45,202 nt of DNA from a virus, in the IMG/VR virus record IMGVR_UViG_3300023179_000181, positions 1 to 45,202 of that record. One strand, 5' to 3'. The position numbers and the translations under genes were made by a program. This document shows, in pieces, positions 27,460 through 36,062 of the stretch (positions within the stretch are counted from its first letter, which is position 1; every line of letters starts with the position of its first letter). The notes under the pieces were generated by a model. It saw nothing but the letters and a program-made list of their open reading frames with translations, was not told where the DNA came from and made no database searches.

Positions 27460-28928
27460 TCCTTTTCAGGATTTAGGTTAGGCATTGAATTTAAGAATTT
27501 TCTAATACTAGGCACAGTATCCGCTTTTGGTTTACCTACACTAATCCCTTTAGTAGGATCAACTTCTCTAATTTCTCCTGTTTCGGGATCGGTGGTTGTA
27601 CTAACTGTACTAGTGCGTTTTAGTCCTCCGTAGATACTGCCCGATGTGGGATTTGGCCTTCCGCCGCCACCTTGACTCAGGCTAGGTTGCGGGTCAGCAT
27701 CATCACCGAGGTCTGTAATCTTTAGTGTATCGACATTAAACTCGAGATCAACTTTTTGTCCAACACCCGAACTGCTACGAGTTTTCATAAACTGTATTTG
27801 ATAACGGCCGCGCTCTTTCATAGCACGACTTGTAAAAATACCAATCACATTATCTGCTGTCTGAATCTTACTCAGCCCGCCTGAGATATGACTATGATCA
27901 AATTCAATTTCTTCTACTGCGCTACGATTCAACTGGCTGGCTGTTACTACAATACAGCCTGTTTCCATAGCTAAATTTCTAAGTTCTTCAGACACATATT
28001 TGTCCTTAACAAACAGATCACTTGGCGAAACCTTGACAGATAGAGGCATCATAAGGTCTAAGTAGTCGACTAATAAAATGTCAGGTTTTAGACCTGTTTT
28101 GACCTGATATTCCTTCAAAAACGACCTTAAATCGTTACAATTCTTGCCAGAAGGCATGTATTTTATCTGGATTCCTCCTGCTCGCTTGCCCAGCATTTTA
28201 ACCTTCATTTCTACATCATCTAACTGTTTAAAGATGTCGCGTGTAGTAACTCCAGTTACCATACTGTCGATACGCATACCCACTAACTCTTCCGAAAGTT
28301 CAAATGTAAAGTAGATTACATTCAACCCTTGTTGAGCAAAGTTTACGCCCAAGTTTGCTAAGAATAGCGACTTACCGCCGCCTGATCCAGCACACCAAAT
28401 ATCTAACTCACCACGCTTAAAGCCGCCATACAATTTCTTATCAACACTGGGCCAACCTGTGCTAATTTGTCCGTTGTTATCTTTAAGTTTCATCAAACGA
28501 GCACGAGGATCTTTCCAGTAGTCTGTGCCCATGTCTTTTTGTAGACTAATCTGAGTGGCCTCTTTAATCATCTTTTCCACAGGGCCATAATCACCCTCTT
28601 CGAGCAGATCTGCGGACTTTAGAATCGCTCGCTCAAGTCCTTTGTGTCTGCTGAATTGCTCAAATTCATTGAGCAGCCATTCGTAGTTTTCTTTGGGCAA
28701 TTGTGCTGGATTCAGATCCACCTTACAACTGGCATTCACAATAGATTGTTCGGGCATAACCTTATACTGATCAACATACTTGGTTATGAACTCAGCAGTA
28801 TCTTGTAGTTTCTGATCAAAATTCTTTGGATCAAAAATGCTTTGGCAGCGTACAAATGTTTCAGCATCAGATAGAAACATTTCAAGATAAAGTTTTTGTA
28901 TATCGTAACTATAATTCGGTTTATTCAT
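27456..28928 (-). CDS. 41: Replicative DNA helicase, T4 gp41 type (DnaB family)
   Basis: A 490-aa protein. The N-terminal helical domain (1-150) is followed by the RecA-like core: Walker A AGSGGGKSLFLANLGVN at about 190, Walker B ILLVDYLDLM, then VVTASQLNRS and MKTRSSSGVG with the arginine-finger region. The C-terminal 80 residues are a Gly/Pro/Thr-rich linker and tail. In T4 this hexamer unwinds DNA at the fork with gp61 primase, whose gene directly precedes it here with an 8-bp overlap. Confidence 0.92.
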   Translation of the reverse strand: MNKPNYSYDIQKLYLEMFLSDAETFVRCQSIFDPKNFDQKLQDTAEFITKYVDQYKVMPEQSIVNASCKVDLNPAQLPKENYEWLLNEFEQFSRHKGLERAILKSADLLEEGDYGPVEKMIKEATQISLQKDMGTDYWKDPRARLMKLKDNNGQISTGWPSVDKKLYGGFKRGELDIWCAGSGGGKSLFLANLGVNFAQQGLNVIYFTFELSEELVGMRIDSMVTGVTTRDIFKQLDDVEMKVKMLGKRAGGIQIKYMPSGKNCNDLRSFLKEYQVKTGLKPDILLVDYLDLMMPLSVKVSPSDLFVKDKYVSEELRNLAMETGCIVVTASQLNRSAVEEIEFDHSHISGGLSKIQTADNVIGIFTSRAMKERGRYQIQFMKTRSSSGVGQKVDLEFNVDTLKITDLGDDADPQPSLSQGGGGRPNPTSGSIYGGLKRTSTVSTTTDPETGEIREVDPTKGISVGKPKADTVPSIRKFLNSMPNLNPEKD

Positions 28929-29922
28929 TGAGATTCTCTAATTTCTTAGCAAGGAGTTGCATTTTTATCTTGTTGTCTTCACAGTAGTGTAGTATCGTGA
29001 ACAGGGTATAAAGTTGTCCAAATTTTATACGGGCATCGGCTACATCCTTAATGCCTTCGCCCCACTCGGGTAAACTTACAGACCAACCGTTCTTAACAGC
29101 GTGGTCTATCATTTTTGCTCCCGGGCGATCTCTATCCGGTACGCAGATAACTTTTTTACCTAAGGCATTTATTCTAGCAATTTGAACATCGTTGGGTTCG
29201 TTGGTCATAATTGCTACACCATCAACCGCTAACGCATCAAATTGTCCTTCGACGACTATAACATATTTGCGCTCGTATGTTTGACGATCGATATTAAACA
29301 CATAGCCGCTTTGACTGTCTGTAAGATACTTAGGTTTTCCTGGGGTAATTTTTCGACCAGTAAATCCTACAATCACATCGTTTTGATAAAATGGAATGAC
29401 TACACGATCAGTATACCCCGGGCTTGTGCTCCACATAAACATAGGATCTAATGGATCAAATCCTCTTTTTAAGACATAGTCTATCACAGGGGTAAGTTGT
29501 TTTAGTATTTCTTGATCTTCGGTATTTGATATCCAATGTTGTATTGGATGTGTATTTTTAGGTAGTTCTATTTCTTTAAGATCAAATGTTAACTCTTTGT
29601 ATGTAGCGGGTTGATCTTCTTTGAGCTTTAGAGCATATAAGCCAAGTTTGCTAATCTTCTCATCAGGCATACCTAGCCAACGAAATAGATCTTTGGTGTT
29701 TTTGCTTAGAAGTTTACCCGGCGACCAGCCTGCTTTAAATCCGCAATTGAAACAGTGATAGTTCCAGGCATCGCCATTTATGATTACACCACCCCTTTGA
29801 CGAGTGTCCCGACCTTCGCCCCGATGATAACAACAAGCAGCATCAAAACTAATCCAACCGCCTGAAGTGTTTTTTCTTCGCGGTGGGAGTGTTGCTAGTA
29901 ACGCTGCCTGTATTTCATTCAT
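28921..29922 (-). CDS. 61: DNA primase, T4 gp61 type
   Basis: A 333-aa protein. The N-terminal zinc ribbon (CCYHRGEG...YHCFNCGF) contacts template. A TOPRIM core follows: VIVVEGQFDALAVDGVAIM with the catalytic Glu, then VICVPDRDRPG with the Asp-x-Asp. It makes RNA primers with the gp41 helicase. It overlaps the helicase start by 8 bp. Confidence 0.9.
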   Translation of the reverse strand: MNEIQAALLATLPPRRKNTSGGWISFDAACCYHRGEGRDTRQRGGVIINGDAWNYHCFNCGFKAGWSPGKLLSKNTKDLFRWLGMPDEKISKLGLYALKLKEDQPATYKELTFDLKEIELPKNTHPIQHWISNTEDQEILKQLTPVIDYVLKRGFDPLDPMFMWSTSPGYTDRVVIPFYQNDVIVGFTGRKITPGKPKYLTDSQSGYVFNIDRQTYERKYVIVVEGQFDALAVDGVAIMTNEPNDVQIARINALGKKVICVPDRDRPGAKMIDHAVKNGWSVSLPEWGEGIKDVADARIKFGQLYTLFTILHYCEDNKIKMQLLAKKLENLNE

Positions 29923-29957
29923 TCTACTATAATAAGTTAAAAAGACAAAAATGTCAA

Positions 29958-30800
29958 TTAACTTCTATATAGTAGTTTATCAAATGTACCGCGGTAGGTT
30001 TGATTATCGCGGTTATCAATATCCAATGGACCTTTATCTGGTATAACCATAATCTGGATATATGAGTAAACCCCATTAAAATTGATATAGTCAACACCGG
30101 TAAAACCTGTGTATGTTTGAGTTGATACAGTTGACCATTTATTGAGATCGTCAGCTTCGTTATTTAAAGTTGCCTGGACAAGGACTGTGCCTTTAAATCC
30201 TGACATATAAAAGGCTGCTGTATGTAAAGCACTATTACTGTTATATTCCGGATGAGCCCAAAGGGCGCGAGTTTTATATTCGTACAGTTGACTATCGGGG
30301 TTATAGCTAATTTGAAAATCTTCGACTTCGATACTAGGTTGTAGTACAGGACGACTATCGTTTAACAGTTGTATTGTTCCTGCTATACCGTAATAGGTAT
30401 TAGCATAGGTAGGCATATAAGATCCATCGCTGTCTAATTGCTTAACTACAAATTGGTAACTGCTCTTAGGTAAATCAAGTGTATCGCTTTCATCAAGTGT
30501 TAATAGTGCTAGCCCTCTTGTGCTGGTGGTTACCCCATCGTCGAGGATTGACAACTCTTTTTCAACCAGCAAACGCTGACTTACTGCATCAAACATTGAA
30601 AATACAAAAGTTTGAGTATTGCTTACAGAAATACGCTTTTGATCACTGTTTTTAAATTGTATACGGACCTTATTTTTTAATCCCTTTTGAATTTTAAGTT
30701 CGTGCTGATACATGACTTGATTGACTCCTCGTGTAATAGGATCCGAATCTAATAGAATATCGATATTATTCTGGTATAAATAGACTGGTAAATTATTCAT
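29958..30800 (-). CDS. Virion structural protein of T4-like marine phages
   Basis: A 280-aa beta-rich protein. MNNLPVYLYQNNIDILLDSD, then QHELKIQKGLKNKVRIQFKN and DQKRISVS, follow the pattern of small tail/baseplate-associated proteins in T4-like cyanophages (short start strand, K-G-x-x-N, N-A-D-Q-K). A late core ends 6 nt before the ATG, which supports late expression from a leaderless mRNA. Exact place in the virion is unknown. Confidence 0.65.
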   Translation of the reverse strand: MNNLPVYLYQNNIDILLDSDPITRGVNQVMYQHELKIQKGLKNKVRIQFKNSDQKRISVSNTQTFVFSMFDAVSQRLLVEKELSILDDGVTTSTRGLALLTLDESDTLDLPKSSYQFVVKQLDSDGSYMPTYANTYYGIAGTIQLLNDSRPVLQPSIEVEDFQISYNPDSQLYEYKTRALWAHPEYNSNSALHTAAFYMSGFKGTVLVQATLNNEADDLNKWSTVSTQTYTGFTGVDYINFNGVYSYIQIMVIPDKGPLDIDNRDNQTYRGTFDKLLYRS

Positions 30801-30806
30801 AATACA

Positions 30807-30812
30807 TATTTA
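30807..30812 (-). promoter_or_regulatory. T4-type late promoter core, leaderless type
   Basis: Minus-strand AATAAATATG, 6 nt before the ATG at 30800. Confidence 0.6.
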
Positions 30813-30819
30813 TTTGACG

Positions 30820-31203
30820 ATGTTGAGTCCTGCCAAGTTCCAAGAACTATACCCATTTGTTTCATGTATAAAATCTAATGATATAGAGTATGTAGGTATA
30901 GTAATAAATTTTGACAACTATGTTGCCAGTATATACGATATTTCCAGTGTTCGATCTGAAGCCGAAAAAAAATACCTGTTAGAAATGGGTGATGTCTGGT
31001 GGTGGGAAAGTAATCGTAAAATTCCAATTAATATTTTTTTGAAACAAGAGATGTTCCCTTTTAGGTATTCCATTAAAACTTTCAACAGTAAAGACGTAGA
31101 AGTAATATTCGGCCCAACAGTTAATCTAGGCGATATAGCCGAAAAAAGAATTAAACGAAAATCTATACAGTTAGTTAGAAACCCTAAGAAAACTCGTAGC
31201 TAA
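30820..31203 (+). CDS. Conserved-looking protein, unknown function
   Basis: A 127-aa protein (MLSPAKFQELYPFVSCIKSN...). The ATG at 30820 is preferred to an in-frame TTG at 30814. A beta-rich first half (VGIVINFDNYVASIYDI) and a basic C-terminus (EKRIKRKSIQLVRNPKKTRS). Similar proteins are found in marine T4-like phages, as I recall. There is no clear ribosome site. It overlaps the convergent minus gene by 20 bp. Confidence 0.6.
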   Translation: MLSPAKFQELYPFVSCIKSNDIEYVGIVINFDNYVASIYDISSVRSEAEKKYLLEMGDVWWWESNRKIPINIFLKQEMFPFRYSIKTFNSKDVEVIFGPTVNLGDIAEKRIKRKSIQLVRNPKKTRS

Positions 31204-31753
31204 TTGATTCACAGATTAAATTCATTTGAACTACAACTACCATAGCGTAAGCTGTAGCGTGACTTTTCTTAAAGAAGTACTCATCACCCTCAGGTTTTAT
31301 CCAAACCTCGTTCATCACCGTAGTCCAATCTTTCCCAATCAGATAGCGTTTCGCGGGGCGAATCATTGCCAAAACTGCCGCTAGTTGGGGTATTGTCCTT
31401 GGTTTCATTTCTCTTAAGATTGAACCATGTCCGTTGACGTGAAATAGTAAGTTGACGAAATCGTCCTGTTCCAAAAGTTCCCATAGCGGTTCGGTCTCCA
31501 TTAATGTTTTGAGATGAGTTTCATCTCGCACATCTTTATATATGCCAACATTTAAAAAATCGATCTTAAAATAGCCTCTGTCTTCGGCTTCTTTGTAGTT
31601 AATGCTGGCAGTACCTGTAAGTGGATTCACAGGAATACTATGACAATAAACTCCAGACTTATGTTTAGTTCCATCCTCTAAAGTCGCAGGAATGTGTTTG
31701 ATAATATCAAGCACTGTGGTCCTATCAGCAAAATCAATATCAATATCCGGCAT
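31184..31753 (-). CDS. Miniature DNA polymerase III alpha (DnaE)-like protein
   Basis: A 189-aa protein that reads as a compressed DnaE palm. MPDIDIDFADR (Asp 3/5/7) matches the PDxDxDFxxxR catalytic motif. HKSGVYCHSIPVNPL aligns with HAAGVVI...PL. GYFKIDFLNVG carries Asp65 at the place of the third catalytic Asp (K-x-DFLGL). LWELLEQDDFVNLLFHVNGH, then LREMKPRTIPQLAAVLAMIR with P, matches the ELL..GDT.G.FQ...L...KP.S...L.AL.RPG block, and FFKKSHATAYAMVVV matches FNKSHAAAYAL. PHP, fingers and beta-binding domains are missing. Similar mini-proteins exist in T4-like marine phages. Overlaps the HldE kinase gene by 14 bp. Confidence 0.75.
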   Translation of the reverse strand: MPDIDIDFADRTTVLDIIKHIPATLEDGTKHKSGVYCHSIPVNPLTGTASINYKEAEDRGYFKIDFLNVGIYKDVRDETHLKTLMETEPLWELLEQDDFVNLLFHVNGHGSILREMKPRTIPQLAAVLAMIRPAKRYLIGKDWTTVMNEVWIKPEGDEYFFKKSHATAYAMVVVVQMNLICESISYEFS

Positions 31754-32525
31754 TTCTTATCTCATCGTAGCTCGGGGCATAACATCCGAGATGTTGTACA
31801 GTTATGCTTGCAGCTGTATTAGCAAACATTATACTTTTTTCTAAATCTTTTGTATATAGATATTGAACAGCAAACGCAGATAAAAATGTATCCCCGGCAC
31901 CGCAGACATCTGCTACTTCAACACTCGGAGCAGGACATTGAATATTGTGATGTGGAATACTGGCTCCTTTAGGTCCTTGTGTAATGATTAATCCAGAACA
32001 CTCGCTGGTAATTAGCCGTGATTCAGATTCGTTTATTTTTACCCAGGCACCTTGGAATAGTTCAAGATTAGTTTTTTTGGTATCTATGAAAATCGGAATT
32101 TTTTCTGCTCCGGCCATTCTTACTATGTCTATAATCATGCTCTCGGTTAACGTACCTTTGTTGTAGTCGCTGATAACCACGGCATGGAAACTATTAAAAT
32201 TTAAATGATTAACAGTAGTAGGTTGACTACGATTGTCGTTATCAATTCTTACGATATGCTGTTTGCTACGAATATCAATCAACCGTGTTTTGACACTGGT
32301 AGCCTCTGATATGTAGGTCACATCGCATCCAAGATTTTCTAAGTTAACTTTAACATTTCTTGCCATGCCGGGGCGTTCTTCTTTATGAGAATATTTGAAC
32401 ACTGGCACAGGTGCTTCGGGACTTATTCTATCAACCGTTCCAAATTGATAGATATCGAGGCAATCATCTCCGATTAATAATATTTTGAATGGTGTTTGTA
32501 GTTGAATAGCTTCCAACTCTGTCAT
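31740..32525 (-). CDS. hldE: Heptose-7-phosphate kinase (HldE N-domain, PfkB family)
   Basis: A 261-aa PfkB/ribokinase-family enzyme. ILLIGDDCLDIYQFGTVDRI and SPEAPVPVFKYSHKEERPGM are the HldE/RfaE1 signature (GD...D.Y..G...RISPEAPVPV...E..PGGA.N). DVCGAGDTFLSAFA is the C-terminal catalytic motif. It would phosphorylate D-glycero-D-manno-heptose 7-phosphate at C1. In bacteria this domain is fused to the adenylyltransferase; here the two are separate genes overlapping by 62 bp, in reversed order. Slightly shorter than the bacterial domain (about 310 aa). Confidence 0.85.
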   Translation of the reverse strand: MTELEAIQLQTPFKILLIGDDCLDIYQFGTVDRISPEAPVPVFKYSHKEERPGMARNVKVNLENLGCDVTYISEATSVKTRLIDIRSKQHIVRIDNDNRSQPTTVNHLNFNSFHAVVISDYNKGTLTESMIIDIVRMAGAEKIPIFIDTKKTNLELFQGAWVKINESESRLITSECSGLIITQGPKGASIPHHNIQCPAPSVEVADVCGAGDTFLSAFAVQYLYTKDLEKSIMFANTAASITVQHLGCYAPSYDEIRNAGY

Positions 32526-32865
32526 AATAAATTACCTTAGAACAATATTTTTCTGCTGTGCTTGCTGCGCCTTTCCAGTCGCTGCCTTTTACATAAACAT
32601 CGGGTTGATATTCTTTCATAATCTCAGCAAGTTCTTCTTTGCTGTCAAATAACATGACGGTGTCAACTGCTCGAAGATTATATAAGAATAATTTTCTATC
32701 TTCTTGATTGTTTATGGGTCTTGACTCGCCTTTAAGTTCTTGTACTCTACGGTCGGTATCAATAGCAACTAATAATTGATCTCCTTGACTCCGAGCAAAA
32801 TTTAAAAGTTCTAAATGACCTCTGTGAAGTATATCAAAGGTGCCATTAACCATTACTCTTACCAC
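32464..32865 (-). CDS. hldE: Heptose-1-phosphate adenylyltransferase (HldE C-domain)
   Basis: A 133-aa cytidylyltransferase-like enzyme. NGTFDILHRGHLELLNFARS holds the HxGH nucleotide-binding motif; VAIDTDRRVQELKGESRPIN and then PDVYVKGSDW match RfaE2 (LKG..RP....R...L, KG.DY). VGSYSTTNTIQNI is the terminal S-T-T..I motif. It would convert heptose-1-phosphate to ADP-heptose. The start overlaps the HldD gene by 7 bp, and its 3' end overlaps the kinase gene by 62 bp. Confidence 0.85.
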   Translation of the reverse strand: MVRVMVNGTFDILHRGHLELLNFARSQGDQLLVAIDTDRRVQELKGESRPINNQEDRKLFLYNLRAVDTVMLFDSKEELAEIMKEYQPDVYVKGSDWKGAASTAEKYCSKVIYYDRVGSYSTTNTIQNIINRR

Positions 32866-33638
32866 GGTATAGTCCTAACTGTTTTAGTCATGTCTGCCTT
32901 AGTATAAGTTTGATATTGATGTTTAAGATTTTCGGGCATTGGGATATATTCAACACGAGCATTATATTTGTCGGCAATCATTCTCGCTACATTTTCAAAA
33001 CTTGTTGCTAGACCGGTACCTACATTGTAAATTCCACTTACAGGAATATCAAAGAATCGCTTATGAATATTAATAACTTCATCAACATGTACAAAGTCTC
33101 TGTAAAAATTTTCACTGCCTTCAAACAATTTAATAATACCCGTTTCTTTGGCTTGTTTTTCAAATTTATGATAAGGGCTAGCTTGATTGCCTTTGTGATC
33201 CTCGTGAGGGCCATAGACATTAAAATATCTAAATCCCTGTACACGAATATTTTCAAAATGTGTCTTGTTAGCTTCTACATGTCGATCAAATAGATACTTG
33301 CTCCAAGCATAAGGAGTTTTTGGGTCAACGGGGCTATCTTCTTTAAATTCTTTGTTTAATCCGTAGACGCTGGCACTGCTAGCATACTGTAAATTTACTT
33401 TGTTAATCTGACAGGCCATGAGCATGATACAGCTAAAGTCATGGTTTTGTTTCATAACTTTTTCTACATCAGTTTCGGTGGTGCTGGTAATAGCACCAAG
33501 GTGAATACACCAATCAAGCCCTTCCACCTCTGGAGGCTCATCACCCCAGTCATAAAAACTTAGTTCATGCTCATCCTTCAAAGCATTGACCATATTTTGA
33601 CCAATAAAACCTTTATAGCCGGTAATTAGTATTTTCAT
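32859..33638 (-). CDS. hldD: ADP-heptose 6-epimerase (HldD), short form
   Basis: A 259-aa extended SDR enzyme. Rossmann motif ILITGYKGFIGQNMV at 3-17, HLGAITSTTETD (the HldD-type GA.S.TTE.D), SSASVYG, and catalytic YAWSKYLFD (YxxxK). GFRYFNVYGPHEDHKGNQAS and FYRDFVHVDEV match HldD. It would epimerise ADP-D-glycero to ADP-L-glycero-D-manno-heptose, the LPS core precursor. It is about 50 residues shorter than E. coli HldD and ends soon after YQTYTKADM, so the last helices are missing. Confidence 0.85.
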   Translation of the reverse strand: MKILITGYKGFIGQNMVNALKDEHELSFYDWGDEPPEVEGLDWCIHLGAITSTTETDVEKVMKQNHDFSCIMLMACQINKVNLQYASSASVYGLNKEFKEDSPVDPKTPYAWSKYLFDRHVEANKTHFENIRVQGFRYFNVYGPHEDHKGNQASPYHKFEKQAKETGIIKLFEGSENFYRDFVHVDEVINIHKRFFDIPVSGIYNVGTGLATSFENVARMIADKYNARVEYIPMPENLKHQYQTYTKADMTKTVRTIPW

Positions 33639-33994
33639 TTTTGACTATCACCTTTACCAACACGATAGTTGTCTTCTACGCTGTCTGGAGTGCTAACTTC
33701 AATAATTGTTCCGGCCTCTAGACATTCAATTTGATGTGGCTGACAGGGAGGATTGTGCCATACTGCGCCATCAATTACCTCTTTTTCATGGACCTCTGCG
33801 GTATTTGTATCAATCCAACGGATGATAAATTTACCCGACTGTACATACCAAGTTTCTTCTTTATCTTTGTGGAAGTGCATGCTGAACTTTTTACCTTTTT
33901 CAAAGTTCATAAACTTTCCACAATATTTGTCGTTGGTTGCCCAAATAAATTCTGAGCCCCACCCTTTAGGCACCAATCCTTTTAACTGTGTCAT
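33635..33994 (-). CDS. Cupin, mannose-6-phosphate isomerase-like
   Basis: A 119-aa protein, MTQLKGLVPKGWGSEFIWAT..., starting in the TAATG overlap at 33994. KKFSMHFHKDKEETWYVQSG and then HNPPCQPHQIECLEAG are the two cupin motifs (HxHxxxxE and PxxxxH). K-G-W-G-x-E at the start resembles the C-terminal domain of type II phosphomannose isomerase. It probably acts on a sugar phosphate or nucleotide sugar in the same pathway as the heptose genes. The 3' end overlaps hldD by 4 bp. Confidence 0.75.
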   Translation of the reverse strand: MTQLKGLVPKGWGSEFIWATNDKYCGKFMNFEKGKKFSMHFHKDKEETWYVQSGKFIIRWIDTNTAEVHEKEVIDGAVWHNPPCQPHQIECLEAGTIIEVSTPDSVEDNYRVGKGDSQK

Positions 33995-34509
33995 TATTGT
34001 TTCCACCATTCTTCCCATGGAAATACAAACCATGATTCATCTTCTAGTCGATTGAAGTTATGCGAACTAAAATCAACATTTTGAAATTCACTGTTTTCGT
34101 TATTTAAAAGTGTAGCAAATCGTACATTGTTATTCCAGATATCTTGCCATTTAGAATCGTTAGGCAAACATGATGACTGCCAATCTTTTACTAACCAATT
34201 TAGCGTGGCTCCGGAGTCATTAATATTATCAACTACTAGTATGTTTACCGGACTTTCGCTATCATAGCCAAAGGCATCTTCGGACATCCAACAATTTGTT
34301 TCGCAGTCATTTTCGTCGCCGTGCCTAAGACTAATTTTAACCGTATGCATAGGCACATCAAAATAATGACTTAACATTAACGCAGGAACTAGACCCCCTC
34401 GTGTAATTCCTACAATGTAGTCAGGTCTAAAATCTGTAGAGGCTATCTGTCTACAGATATCATTGACCATATGTTTGATGTTTCGGTTTGTTAAAATTTT
34501 ATAATTCAT
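33994..34509 (-). CDS. Phosphoribosyltransferase
   Basis: A 171-aa type I PRTase. PDYIVGITRGGLVPALMLSH is the PPi-loop strand (IVGIxRGG), and NILVVDNINDSGATLNWLV is the PRPP-binding motif (VVDDI.DTG.T). The layout resembles xanthine-guanine (Gpt) or related purine PRTases, which salvage bases into nucleotides. It overlaps neighbours at both ends (TAATG and ATGA). Confidence 0.8.
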   Translation of the reverse strand: MNYKILTNRNIKHMVNDICRQIASTDFRPDYIVGITRGGLVPALMLSHYFDVPMHTVKISLRHGDENDCETNCWMSEDAFGYDSESPVNILVVDNINDSGATLNWLVKDWQSSCLPNDSKWQDIWNNNVRFATLLNNENSEFQNVDFSSHNFNRLEDESWFVFPWEEWWKQ

Positions 34510-34880
34510 ATTTCACCACTTTCTGCCATTTTTAAAATTAAACTATAGTGCTCGTAGGCTTTTTTAACTGCTGGATAATTATCTCTCAAAAACTTTTCTC
34601 GCTCTTTTTGTTCCATTAAGTGTTCAAAAAGATTGTAATGCCCGTTGATACGCATATTATTAAACACTCGAGATTCAAATTCAGCAACCTTTTGTAGTTC
34701 GTTTTCTGCTATCTCAATAGTGTATAAAGGTTGTGTTTCAAACCGAAGATTGTCATAAATGATTTCATTATAATCTTTTGGATTAACAAAATATTTTACA
34801 TTCAACGGCGCATGAACATAGGCTTTTTTGTTGGCATCGATGATTCGTACAGAATGGTTTTGGCACCATTCTTTAACCAT
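34506..34880 (-). CDS. Conserved phage protein, unknown function
   Basis: A 124-aa protein, MVKEWCQNHSVRIIDANKKA... The ATG at 34880 is chosen over one at 34982 because the longer form would overlap the upstream gene by 92 bp. KYFVNPKDYNEIIYDNLRFE is a striking conserved-looking block; a C-terminal helical half (KEREKFLRDNYPAVKKAYEH) follows. I recall similar proteins in T4-like marine phages. No function known. Confidence 0.65.
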   Translation of the reverse strand: MVKEWCQNHSVRIIDANKKAYVHAPLNVKYFVNPKDYNEIIYDNLRFETQPLYTIEIAENELQKVAEFESRVFNNMRINGHYNLFEHLMEQKEREKFLRDNYPAVKKAYEHYSLILKMAESGEI

Positions 34881-34890
34881 TTTATCTTTG

Positions 34891-35586
34891 TCAATCAATT
34901 CCGGCCTCCTGGCAAATTTCTTGTACCAAAACAACATCGGCTGGAAACTCTTTGAATTTTCGAACCCAATATGGTATATCAAAGGCAGGAGAAATAATTT
35001 CTAATTGCTCGTCGTTAAATTTTCTAACCATGTCTTGCCCTGAGACTGTATTTAAAACAACCCAAGGACTGATCATTCCATTGCGGATATCATACACTGC
35101 TTTGTTAAGACTAGCATATAAGAAATAATGAGAGAACTCGGCATTATGTTCGTCACCCCATTCCATCATAGTTTGCAGTGTTCGTTGAACAGCACTTTCT
35201 ACAGGCTCAATCTTTATAATGTCAAAAAGATAACGGTCGTATAATTCATCACGACACCAATGATCAAGTTTAACTCCACTCTTAATTACATAGTCAATAA
35301 ACTTATCAGGATAGAGTGGATTAACATTATTAACAAAACTGCCAAACTTTACAAAGGCGTTGTAATAACTGCTGTCAGCAAATTCATCATAGGTCTTAGG
35401 CTTCTTTGATTTTTGCGTCAATTGCCAAAACCTGTTAAATGCCATGTAACCGGCCTGTACTCGCTTTTCAGTTTCTTGTAGAGCACGACGTTTTCTTTCA
35501 CACATGTGAGCAACAAGAGTTTTTTCTTTCATAAAACTCTTATTACAATGAACGCATTGATATGGTTGTGCCACAAGTTCTATCAC
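34891..35586 (-). CDS. C2H2 zinc-finger protein of T4-like phages, unknown function
   Basis: A 231-aa protein. An N-terminal finger (YQCVHCNKSFMKEKTLVAHM, then C) fits Cx2Cx12Hx1-3C/H. The remaining 200 residues are helical with aromatic blocks (YYNAFVKFGSFVNNVNPLYP, SPWVVLN). It lies in a block of overlapping genes upstream of which UvsW is encoded, so a DNA-metabolism role is likely but unproven. Confidence 0.7.
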   Translation of the reverse strand: MIELVAQPYQCVHCNKSFMKEKTLVAHMCERKRRALQETEKRVQAGYMAFNRFWQLTQKSKKPKTYDEFADSSYYNAFVKFGSFVNNVNPLYPDKFIDYVIKSGVKLDHWCRDELYDRYLFDIIKIEPVESAVQRTLQTMMEWGDEHNAEFSHYFLYASLNKAVYDIRNGMISPWVVLNTVSGQDMVRKFNDEQLEIISPAFDIPYWVRKFKEFPADVVLVQEICQEAGID

Positions 35587-36062
35587 TCGTACTCTTTCCT
35601 CTGTGCCCGATCAAATCCCATTGAATCTAACAGTTCGCTTTTTTCTTGGTCAGTCATAAGACTGGCTAAAAGTTTAATATCTTCTTCTTTGTATGCTGGA
35701 TGTAGTTCAGATAGCAATTTTTCAAATTTATTAAATTGAATTTTAGAGATTGGTAGATATTTGTGAAATACCGTAATACCCGGTCCACATGCGGCACTTA
35801 ATTGCCATAGAAGTTTTTCGTGTTTGCTACTTAGATTCCAATGATTCTTATTAAGAAACTCATTAGTTCGTTCAACAAACCACTCTTGAATATCAGCATC
35901 TCCGTTGGCATTACTAATGAATCTCAACAGTACAAATGGACTAAATTCTTTTAATTCTTGTTCATTAAGGCGATCATAGAAATCATAGTCGCGTGTATCT
36001 ACAGCCTTAAGAACACGGCCTAAGTCTAATGCTCGAGATTTTTTAGTCTTCTGTGTTGCCAT
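35583..36062 (-). CDS. Conserved helical protein; possible clamp-loader small-subunit (gp62)-like
   Basis: A 159-aa helical protein. FSPFVLLRFISNANGDADIQ, NEFLNKNHW, KHEKLLWQLSAACGPG and a C-terminal DDI-like KEEDIKLLASLMTDQEKSEL resemble the sequence rhythm of short gp62-type clamp-loader subunits in marine T4-like phages (F.....R..S...., N..N, ...LQ..LL). The match is only by eye and weak. No gp44 or gp45 gene lies nearby. Otherwise unknown. Confidence 0.6.
   Translation of the reverse strand: MATQKTKKSRALDLGRVLKAVDTRDYDFYDRLNEQELKEFSPFVLLRFISNANGDADIQEWFVERTNEFLNKNHWNLSSKHEKLLWQLSAACGPGITVFHKYLPISKIQFNKFEKLLSELHPAYKEEDIKLLASLMTDQEKSELLDSMGFDRAQRKEYE

Noticed and set aside
34881-34982. Longer start for the protein at 34506-34880
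   Set aside because: It would overlap the zinc-finger gene by 92 bp without a ribosome site of its own.
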